Positions 48,201 through 60,200 of a stretch of DNA of 64,000 nt are shown here, piece after piece. The stretch covers positions 35,646,778-35,710,777 of the forward strand of contig OX438744.1 of NCBI GenBank assembly GCA_949316235.1, written 5' to 3'. This DNA comes from Oegoconia quadripuncta (taxonomy: Eukaryota > Arthropoda > Insecta > Lepidoptera > Autostichidae). Below the pieces are notes generated by a model that was given only the letters and a program-made list of their open reading frames with translations, did not search any database and had not been told where the DNA came from. Numbering within the stretch: position 1 is the first letter of the stretch; the number at the start of each line of letters is the position of its first letter. Both the position numbers and the translations under genes were made by a program.

Positions 48201-51200
48201 CAGATTTGGAATTGCTAATTTTACTGAACGAACTAGATAATACTTATCTATCTTTTTCTTGCGCTTTATACAATGCTCAGTATTTCTTTTTAATTTTATT
48301 CATTTATCATTATATAGTATTAGGTTAGGAAAAATGTTACTCTCCTGTTTCGTTTGTAAATATTATTTGTCTACTTTAACTATTTATAAAAATAAAAGAA
48401 TTGAACAATATCTTGTCTTGTTTTACAGGAATGGTCAGGAAGAAATAAAATATATACGGGAGTGTGATGTGTACATAAGTAGAACACAGAAGGTTTGTTG
48501 TAAGGATCAGCTTGAGGCAAAACAATAATTATAATTAATAGAGAAACAATTTAATGAGATTATGAAAATATAGATAAATGGTATATGTATAATCAAATGA
48601 GAACAACTTTAACTACATTCCTGGAGCGATCGATTGTAATAACGCTACAGTACACATACTACATATTATGCAATAGAATGTCAAATAAGCAAATAAAGTA
48701 TCAATTGTCATTAATAAGTCAATTAGGGATTCATAAATTTCCACCTTCGACCTAAACTTTCTTCATTTATTTATTTACATGCGATTAATCTCAAGTACAA
48801 GTCCATTAATTATTATAAAAAGCTTCTACCACTGCCTGGATGTGTTTTATTTTGGGAGAACGAAGCGTTACTGTGGTGCATAGCCTTACCTTCAGGCCCT
48901 ATAGCGTGAACTTCTTGGCGTATACGCGATATGACAGCGAAGTACTGTGGGAAGTCATGGGTCAGGATTCGTGTGACTCGTGGAACATCCCAGCCTTTCT
49001 CATCTTCGTTTGTTTCTGTTAACAGAATTATGTTATCATTTTTTACAAATAAGAGCCGTAGATGAAATAATTGATGATGTTCAGTGCGTTTTTTTTCTTG
49101 ATCTTTATTTCGCTTTATTAACACTTATGTTATTGTAGGCGTAGAAATAAAAGTTCTGAAAAATCTTTCAATGGAACCTTTACCTTCAATCTCCAAAGTC
49201 TCGTGCAGTATGTCCTGGACAACGTCATCCGTAGCGTCTGCGTTGTGCTCCCTCCAACTTGTGCCATTGTCGGACCGTAGTATCACGATCTCTCGCTCTT
49301 TCCCTCTCAAAGAAGCGTAGTGCGGCACTTCTAGTATTACCGGTCTAGAATTAAGAGATATTTTAAATTAGTATAGCACGTCTCTTCATCAGGTGAACTT
49401 GAGGTAAATGTAAAAATAATATTGAGTTGGGATATGTGCGGCTTGATAATTTTAGAACTATACAATATACCGGCTGTAATTTGCCAAATTTTTTAAACAG
49501 ACTAAAAGGGTAGTCAACAGGCTTCAAAAACCTTGCTAGAACCAGTTATGCAATTCTTTGAGAGTTCCCTCAGAGAGAGAGTTATTCACTTTTAAAACAC
49601 AATTACAGCTTTGAGGAACAATCTCAGAAGGTAATATGTTCCACTGCTTGCTCGTGAGCATAGGAAATGTTTACTTACCCCAAGAACTTTGCTGACACGG
49701 GACCCATCTCTAGAACTCTGGATGCAAGCGCCTCCCCTTCCATCAGCGGTGGCATGTGATTGATACGCGACGGCTTTAAATATCTGTAAACAAATTTATT
49801 AGCTGCTTTCATGTTCCAAACTCGGATTTTTTGGATCAGGATGGATTTATGAATGGATTTATACCCATACCTGCATGTAATCCTAGTAGGCTGCTGAGCG
49901 GACAGAGGTGGCACGATGACTCTCACCCCTCCGCCCCTGCATCCACGCATCGCACCTCCGCGAGCGTCCACGAGGAACGATACCAGGAAACTGCACACGT
50001 AGAGAAATATATGTCTAAAGATTTATTTTGACGTCCTGTGACCGCCTAACTCAATTGCTTTGGAAATTGTTATCGTTTATGACGTCAATGCACCATTCAC
50101 CCTTGTCATATCGTAACACAATGACAAGGACGGACAGTGCATTGCTATCGCTATAGCTATAGCTTTGAGTTATGCGGTAGAGCCCCTAGTGTAAAAATCT
50201 GTTGAATAAGTTGCCTTTGTTAAATCTGTAAGAATTAACGTAAATGCAACAGGTAAATGGAGAAAATATTATAAACCACTTACTTCTTCCACTGCAGCTT
50301 TTTCCTGTGTTTTTTTTTCAAATCCAGAGAGCGTGTATAAGAAGGAGCTGTATTAGATATGTATTCGGACTATTCTGAAATAAATAATTAACTATAAAGT
50401 CATTGATTAGTACAACAAAACATATTTAATTGCATATTGTACGAGACTCATATCTTGGCAATGGTACATAGTACGTAATATTATCCTTATTGGTTAATGG
50501 AAGTAGTGCTGGAAAAACCTTGTATCTTATTTTAAATGGAAAGGAAACTAGTATAAGATGAATTTTATTGCAGATGCCCAAATCCAAACCCACTAATACT
50601 GACTTGGGCTGTGTGGGGTCCACGTTGTAGCAATACCCCTCCGGCGCCTGCACAGTGCTGTATCGGCTAATGCTCTTCACCACTACTTCCTGCTGCGGTT
50701 GATACGGGATGCCGTTCACTGAAACTTTAAGAGAAGATTAAGTGCACCTATAGATATTTTGATGTACTCGTATATTTAATTTAGTCGTGCTTGACCATTC
50801 CTTTTTTTAATTGGCTGTAAATGTGTATTAAATATTCAGTAAAAGAAATTGTCCTTTGAATTTCTTTAATAATTTGTGTCTCCTATTTATGTAATGAAAT
50901 CAAACTGCTTCGTTACGTGATTTATAAATAATGTAGGTGCTTATTCTTAGTATTTTACCTTGTGCTGGCTCTTACCTTGTGACAATTCCATAATATGCTT
51001 ATGGCTCAGAGCAGATTCTGTTCTCTCGTCTTTCGTGACATCAATAGGCAAGGAGTCGTCTCCAAGGGACTTCATGTCATCAGCCGTCAAGTATCTATAG
51101 GGCTGGTCGTTGAGGATTGTGTCTTCACCTAAAATAAACATTATATTCTTTTTATCGTTAACCTGTCTACAAAATCTTTCATTAACATTTTCTTTTCTAA

Positions 51201-54200
51201 CACATAAACTCCTTTAAATGGTTAAGTTTTCCCTCTTTATTTACAATCAAGGAATCAAACGCGTTGCTTTTCATTAGTTTGCTTTTTCCAATTCTCAATT
51301 TTATACCAACCTCCTTCTTCCTCGGAATCAGACATAAACGTCTCCAGCATGGTTTCTGGTGCCACGACCTTGTACTTTTCTTGAGTCGCTGGTGCAATCG
51401 ATGGTTCGGATACCTCCTTCAGAGTTTCCATTACGGTGACGTATCCAAGTCTAGAGGCGATGTCTAGAGGTGTTTGGCCATTCTGTTGAAGAAATTTACA
51501 AGTTTCGTGAAAAGACAGACAAGTGTTAGGTATATATTTTGCCTATGACGAAAAGTCAATCTGGATTGTATGAGCGCTACTCGATGCGTGATAAAAGCCT
51601 TAGCTAATACAATAGCAATACGCGTGGGATTCAAGATAATATTGTGTAAAACAGCTTAATTGTCAGAAAATTGGCATTTTTAAGCTCTCAAATGTCTCAA
51701 AAAGGACAGTCGGCATCATAGTTATTCATACGGGGCTTTTTAAATGGCTAATGGTATCATGATTCCCTTTGAAGCTAAAATAATCGCGGTTCTCTAAAAT
51801 GACCCTCTTGTCTGGATTATCGTTTTAGGGAACTGCGGATACTAAAGCTTAAGTAGCATGCACGGTACCATTAATCTACACTATGTTGTTGTGATGTTGT
51901 GTTCCGGTTGTCAGAGATAAGATTTCTATTCCCCCAAATATGTTGAGGTTTCCGGGTCAGTACGCTTCCACCTTCGATCTCATCTTCACTTAACATCAGG
52001 TGTGATTCAAGTACTAACCCGTTATGCATAAAAAAAAACTAGTAGATTAATTATGGAACCGACTGTAATGTTTGTCTGTATGTATTTATTTTATATACGA
52101 TCACCCCATATTTTGGACAAATAGATAACTGCTTTGACGATTGTTACTTCGTTTAATAGGCTTTATCATGAGGGGTATCCTATGTAAATTTGGTTAAAAT
52201 CTGATTATGCACTCCGGAGATACGGAGTGGAGCCTTACTGAAGTCGATCGTTTGGCAATTTCGGGCGGTTCAATTATTATTGTTACTATTTTACTTAATA
52301 ATGGAATATCGCATGTGTGAATCTTATACACTATTTCGTTTTCTATCTTCAATTTAATCAGATCGACATTCGTTTTTCCATTTCCTCGCTCTTTCACTGT
52401 ATTTTATGACACGGTGGCAAATGTCTTTATTTTACACTCAAAATAAAATATAGTGTTTGATATTAATTATGATTACATACCGTCGCAGTAGCATTAGCAT
52501 CAGCCTTATTTTCCAGCAAGATGTTGACGATATTGATGTGACCTTGTTGCGCCGCGTGATGCAGAGCAGTGTATCTGACAAGTAAATTTTACCACTTATA
52601 AAAATAAAGCTCAGACACATTAGAATAGTTCATAATAAAAATGTATATATATACCCGTGAGTAGTCTGGGCCTTGACAGATGCTCCGTTATCCAGCAGGA
52701 ATCGCACCATGTTGGTTTGACCATAGTGGCTGGCTATATGTAACGGTGTGTAACCGCCCTTAGTGCAGATGTCCACCTGTGTTAGTATTTTAAATAATAT
52801 TACCAATTAATGCAATTGTCATTATATTTTATTTTTTATTTGTAAATAGTAGTTGAGTTTTATTTATTTCTTTTAATTATGTACGTTCCTATGTTTTATT
52901 TTAAATAAAATTCTCATTATCGTACAAAATACATATCAGTGGAACTTAGACGACATTTTTAACACACATTATCGTATATTAAAAATGAGTATGTATATGT
53001 AATAACGAATAATAATATTCATATAATTATAATAATATCTATTCATTGGCTGCATGCTTTTTTTGCAATATTCATTTGAACAAATTAAATCACTCTCTTC
53101 TATCAGCTACCGTATTAACCCAAACACTTGAGTTAACTTTGGGTGTTCCACAAGGTTTTGCTCTAGGGCCACAGTTTTAGTAATTATTTTGTCTTTTGGG
53201 GACTTACGTGTACTTATTAATACAAACCAATTTATAACTATAAGATCGCATAAAATCACGTCGACTAGTTATTACGAATAATTCCCGAATTACCGTAGTA
53301 AACCGAATGACTTCTGAAAAACTTGTTACATACCTCAGCACCATTCTTGACCAATAGTTGAGCGACTGGCACTCTGTCTTCCTGAGCTGTCAGGTGTAAG
53401 GCTGCTAGCCCGTTCTTGGATTGCTGGTCGGATTCAGCACCATGTTCCAGAAGTAAAGAGCACATCTCCGTATGACCCTGCCGAGTAATGAATGTTTAAC
53501 CTCATCATTATTGTAAAACTTTCTAAGTTTAAACGTTGAAACGATAGTTAGACATATCTCATCACCGAGTCGTATCAAAAATCTTCCTCATATAGCACTG
53601 GTAGCAATATAAATTGGAAATTTCGAAAAATCTGTGTCTATCTAATATACCGACTGGCAATTGTCAAAAATATGAAGCGGAGTTTGTGTAGCTCGTCTCT
53701 GTCTCTTTGTCTTTCTATTTTATGAATTGCCAACTATATCGTACCTGCTGAGAAGCCAGATGCAGCGGTGTGAATCCAGCTTTAGACTCTGCATTAGATA
53801 GAGCTCCATGCTCCAGTAGCGTAGCCGCAGTCTCCATTTGGTTCTTACGAGCCGCGATATGAAGAGGAGTATGTCCGTTCTTGGCTGTAGCCTGTGAATA
53901 TAAGTCCAGATGTCAGCAAGTCGAGTATTAATATCCTAATATTAATAGCCTAATTTGTAGTTTCTATAAAATATTTAAATGTACCTTCCTTGTTTAAACA
54001 ATAAAGCGTATTTGATTGATTGATTAATATCAAATGTAGCAAATAATCTGAATCAGAAACGTTATTGGTTAAAATCGGTAGTAAAACTATGGGCTATCTC
54101 ATAAAAGACAAACGTGTATACAGATAGACACGGATAAAAATTAGGTTACCTTCGCATCAGCTCCTTTCTCCAGTAACGTACTAGCTACGGCCTGCTGATC

Positions 54201-57200
54201 GTACTGAGCTGCTATGTGCAGAGGAGTCATGCCGTTCTTGCCGGCTTGGTCAGGAGACGCTCCATGGGCCAGGAGCAGGTTTGCTACCTGAATGGAAATA
54301 GGATGATTGGTGAAGAATATCGAATGAAGTAAAAAAGAAGTGCTTGATAGTGGCTTTACTACGTGCCGGCACTAATCTGAATGTGTGTTAATGAACGACA
54401 AAAAGATTCAACACGACACAACTACAATGGCGTCAGAGGCCGACAAAGTCCAATACAAAGCTAATTCAGGCGTTGCCTAAAAGTAATTTCATGAATAAAT
54501 TGATTTTTGTCAATCACTTTTGATCATAAATTTTACTGTTTCATTATAACCTATAATATAAAAGAAAGTTAAATAAATCTAATCTAAAATGGACTGCTGT
54601 TAATAGCAGCAGACTGAGCTTTGATACTATACATTACAAATCATTTATAAATAATGAAAAATACATTAATATAGAGACGAGAACTACCTTCAAGTTTCCA
54701 TATTTGGCTGCTAGATGCAATGCCGTGAATCCTTTCTTTGTTGTCGCTGTCAGTGGAGCATTGTGTTCAATTAGGGCTGCTGCAACCTGTTAAAACAATT
54801 TAAAATAATTATTAGAATGACTACTAAAATCAGTTGTAATAAAATTGTATCTTCAAATTCGGAAGTTCTGACTTGTTTATGGCCCGTATTCTTCTGATCA
54901 GAGGAGTTTGTGCCCCAATAGTCGAGGAAGTACGTGAAGAAATTATACCCATGTATGCGGTTCCCCTCTTGATCCCCGCGCCGCTTACCCTTCACATCCC
55001 CGACGCGTCAGTATGGACAGCCAAACTGGTAACCACGCGTGCATTCCTTTCGAACTCAATACTTGAACTTGTTATTATTTTACAGTCCCAAGTTAGTTTC
55101 TGCGGGTAATATTAGAGAGAAAAACTTACGTCATGATTGTGTTGTTTAGCCGCAATATGCAGAGCGTTGTAATGGTCAGCAGTCATGGCTCTGACGTCAG
55201 CGCCATGCTGGAGCAGTAGCACTGCAATATCAACATTGCCGAGGCGCGAAGCGATGTGAAGCGGGGTTTGTCGTTCCCGGGCCTTCGCCTCGACGGCTGC
55301 ACCGTTGCGCAGTAAGATGCGAATTATGTCCGTCTGTTAATAAAAAAGTAATATAGAAATAGTCGTTATATTTCCCGCTAAGAAGACTGTTTACCTAATT
55401 AAATTTTGTCAATACAATTTAGAATGGAAACAAACTAGCATCGATATTAACCTTTAACTAACTAATAAGTACCTATTCAAGTTCATTACAATATCGTATC
55501 GGTATCATTATTCCTGTGCAGGTTTATAAACTTTTCCTTAATATTATATGTTTGTAGAGAAACTATTTGAGCCTAGATACAATCGCGAATGTGGAATTTT
55601 CGAAAAGTAAGACGAAAAGTAGAATCGGTCTGAAATTATCATGAATTGAACATTTCCTTTCGTAGAAATTAAAATACTAACCTGATTAGCCCTAGCGGCG
55701 AGATGGAGAGGCGTCTCACCCCTGACTGTGGGCACGTCAGGGTTGGCCTCATGCTGTAGCAGGAATATCACTATGTTCATGCAGCCCATGAAGGCGGCCA
55801 CGTGGAGCGGAGTCAGCCCTGACTCGGTTGTCGCTTGGATACCTGACAATTTTTTTTTTTAATTATTTGTTCCCAATTAGAATTTTGGAATCATCACGTG
55901 TTGGAAGGAAATCAGATGGCAATAAATGATTGAGTCAGGTAGCAATGGTGAATTTGGCAGGATTGCAGGAACTCTTTTTAGCAGGATTGGATGAACTCTT
56001 GTAGGGATCCAGAATCTCCGGGATAAAGCTGTTTTTCCCTGTTGCAGACTTAAACTCCGCAAGTGATGATGCCAGTTGATACTTACGTAATACAATCAAC
56101 TGAGATTATGGGAAAATAATCTTCGTCATCACTGAGTACTATAATTATCTAGCAAGTGTTTTTAATTCGGGAGAACAACGTGCAGAAGAAGTAGCATGGT
56201 GAAGAAATTAATCCACTTACTGGCTCCATATTTAAGCAGCAGCTCAACAACCTTGATCCTATTCTTCTTGCAGGCGATGTGTAATGGAGTGAAGCCATTT
56301 AGAGCGCGCGCATTGGCATCAGCGTTTCTGTATCGAAATGCAAACATGATCAGAGTATAACATTATAAATACGAAGATAGTCTATTTTAATAATAAGAAA
56401 ATGTGAAGGCTCTATGCTAATTGAACGGACATTTTACATAATTGAGATTTTACTTGAAACACTAACATTGAACTCGTTTCGGCATGTGTCTAATAGCCTC
56501 TTTTAACACCTACCTCCGTAGCATGACAACGTGTGTCGCGCGCGACGCGACGCGAGAGTGGCATGGTTGTATATTTCGTCCAAACGTATGAGGCAGCACA
56601 AATATTATCTCGCGCGACATAAACGTTTTTCGCTCCTGCCATGCTCCTAGTGCTGGTTTACCTCACTTTGCAATGGAGGATTTTGTGTGTGTGCTTTAAT
56701 TAACTACGATTATGACCTCAGAACCATGTAGATACCAGACTTTATGTCAAACACTACTTACATTACTAATTAAAATTGTCAAGCCTTACCTTTCCAGAAG
56801 CAGTTTAGCGACCTTAGCGTGTCCGCAATGAGCAGCAACATGCAGAGCAGTGAGGTAGTCAACGGTGACGTCATCTACAGGAGCCCTGCGCGAGAGCAGA
56901 ACGCGTGCCGCCTCAGCATGGTCGCCTTGCGCTGCCATGTGGAGAGGAGCTAGACCGTTCTAGATGGGAAAAGTTAATATTAATATTGTCTTCCGACATT
57001 TGACGACGCTGATTTATAAAATGTTGATTAAAATCATCTTCTTTAAATGATCTTATTCTGGGGTCGGATATAAACCTAAGACAATCTTTAATATCTTCCA
57101 TGTAATGACTTGTTTTAATCCTCACCTTACTCTTGCTAGTAATAGGCGCGCCTCTCTCCAGTAAGGCGTCGACCACGCGCTCGTGGCCCGATCTGGCCGC

Positions 57201-60200
57201 ACAGTGGAGAGGGGTCAGGCCATCTCTGGTTCGAGCCTCGACGTTAGCTCCGTTGTCGCATAGCAACGCCACCATATTGTCTTTTCCTGGTAACAAAATA
57301 GAAATTGCTAAAGCGTATTTTGATCAGTGCGCAGGACTCATACATGTGGAACAGAGGGTCTTATCCAGCGAGCTATAGAGATGTAGTACTATACTCAGAG
57401 TTCCTGAGGAACATTTAACAGTTTACTTTTGTAAGGCAAACTATATCTGTATCTCATCATGGTAATGCTGTCACAGACTAGCTTCAATTGAACGTCTGAT
57501 CGCTCTCTGGATGATGTCTTGCTCCTTCTTCATGGATTCAATGTACTTCTTCTAGACAGCGTGTTTGGCAGTAGTTTGCCTACGCATCTCATTGCCGCAT
57601 CTTCTTATAAAGTTTGCTGCTTCCTTCAGGTGTCTTGAAAGGTAATGCGTTAGCCAGGCACCTAATTCCGTGTTCGTTTCTCATACCTTCATATAAAAAA
57701 ATGTTCTGTCTCGTTTTAGTCTTACACTCATCAAATTCTAACGACACGGGAAAAAAGGTAATAGAACTAGCCGGCTGCGTCAGACTACCGTACTGGGTAA
57801 ATATCGTAAAAGGAACATAAAACTTCAGCATGCTTGTTACAGCATTTACGAGAGTGTTGACGCTCGATTTTTATGTTCACCTTGGTTTTGTTATACCTAG
57901 GTTGTCATGAAAATATGTGAGGGCATGAATCCGTGATGCAAGGAAATTAGCACGCAAATTGCGACTAAAAGCTGGATATTCGTATAAATAAATACGGATA
58001 CTGTATGATTTCTTAGTATTGCGTACCAAAAATAGCAAACGGAGGTGCTTCATTAATTCATTTCCTTGTTACAAGCTCTGCAGGTCGAATTTTCAGCCAG
58101 ACTCATCTTGAATCTCTCTCGCAGAAAGCTCCCTAATATCAAAGTTTCCATCGTGCATCCATTAGGTATGTATCGGATATGCTTTGTATACACTCGTAGA
58201 TCTTACTGGTGGAAATTCACACATCAGATCACAACAACACCGGAATTGATATTTAAATAAAATGTGGGTAGTAAGAGGAGTGTGAATCGTATTCATCAAC
58301 TGTGGCGACGACTACGGTTCACACTCGCCTCATTCACCATCAAGCCATCTATCACCAGTCAGTGTTGCCAATGTTTTACTTACCCCATTTAGCAGCAACA
58401 TGCAGCGGGCAGATGTTGTGTTTAGCAGCGCAGTTGACATCTGCACCTTTCGCCAAGAGAAGTCTCGCGACAGATTCGTTGCCATAGTGGGCTGCGATGT
58501 GGAGCGGTGTAAAGCCTGACTTAGATGTCACGTCGGGGTTGTGCTCGTTCTGGTTGGAAAGATAAAATTATGAAAACATGATGATAGGGTCACCGCTCGT
58601 TGATCGCGGTGTGATGCGCATCCGTGCCCCATGAGGAGGGCATCTTGTCGCCATCCGGGTACGAAGCAGAGGGGCTGAGTGGCGGGGGGGACTTGTAAAC
58701 CCAGGTTCTCCCTACCGCCGAAGAAGGTCGCCGTTAGGTTTTAGTGGATATACCTAGTTAGGGGAAGGAAGTCCCACATAACCGTCCCGCCGACACGGAA
58801 AGGCCGTATACGCTATAATGGGAAACAAACAGTTCATACCTCAAGTAACAAGTTGGCAGCTTTCACGTCATCTTTCTTGGCAGCGATGTGGAGTGCTGGC
58901 AGGCGGACTCTCCCTCGGGTGTCTGCTTCAAGGAGTACGGCCACTACCCTCTCGTGCCCTTGCTGCATTGCCACTGCCAGCGGAGTGAACCCATCCTGTC
59001 AGAAAAATTATTTATTAACTGAAATGTTGGGACTACTTCAAGTGTGACAGATGATTTTTCTTTTAAATATATAGTATATGTATATACATATACTAGTATT
59101 ATACGTCCATCTATGTTTGATATGCCAAATATTTATATCAAATCTTTGCTTCATGTTTTATAAGTACAGTAAATTTCTGGGAAAACCAACGCAGGCAGGC
59201 AATTCCTCTTTCTTATTGCAAAAAAAACCGGCAAGCACAGCATAGAACGCCCACCCATAAAGTGGATGAACAACCTAATGAAGGTCGCAGGAAGTCGCTG
59301 AATGCAGACAGCTGCCTACCGATCTTGTGGTTGAAATGATGATGAGTAAATAAAGGAGCTTCGGTGTCTCAGCAGTTAAGACGCGGTCTCCCAATTTGGG
59401 AGATCTGGATTCGATTTCCAGGCAGGCCATATACCAATGAGTTTTTTAATTTAACTAGTAATGTGCATTTATCCGACTGCTCTTAAACGGTGAGGAAACC
59501 TGCATGCCTGAGAAATAAAAATTCTAAGGCATGTGATGTCCCCAACCCGCATTGGGCCAGCGTGATGGACTATGGCCCATACTTCCTCATATACGATGGA
59601 AGGCCTATATCCCTGCAGTGGGACGTTTACGGGCTGATGATGATGATGAAATAAAATTGTTACAGCCCCAAAATCCATTATAGGGCTATTATCATATCGT
59701 ACTATTGCCAAATATATGCAAGTGCCGGTCGAAAAATTGTCCCAATTCTATTTGTAGGATAGCAATACGATTATGACTGTTGATGAATATGATCTTGATA
59801 CTTCAAAGTCGAGGGTTTCACACACTGTTGAGTGAACCTGACACTTACCTCAGTAGCAAGACTCTGGTTGGCTCCGTTGGAGAGGAGAAACTTTACTACG
59901 CCATCATGGTTTTCCTGCGCGGCCATGTACAAAGGCGTGAACCCATTCTGGGATTGGATGTTCACCTGTCGCAAAAATATTATTTATTGATTTATTATTA
60001 TGTGCTTCGTGTGATTTTCAGAAAAGAAATAATTAATTAATTAACGATTTATTTGAAATCACAGTCACAGTCACAATTACAAATATAAAATATAAGTTAT
60101 ACAATAATATTAATTATAAGCTAATATTAATATTAGTTATAAGTTAAATTTGGGCTTATTCTCTTTCAAAAAGCTAATGGAAGATAGACTCATTGGTCCG

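Noticed and set aside
50959..50976. Extended exon 17 using the second donor
   Set aside because: It would leave in phase 0 and break the frame into exon 18.
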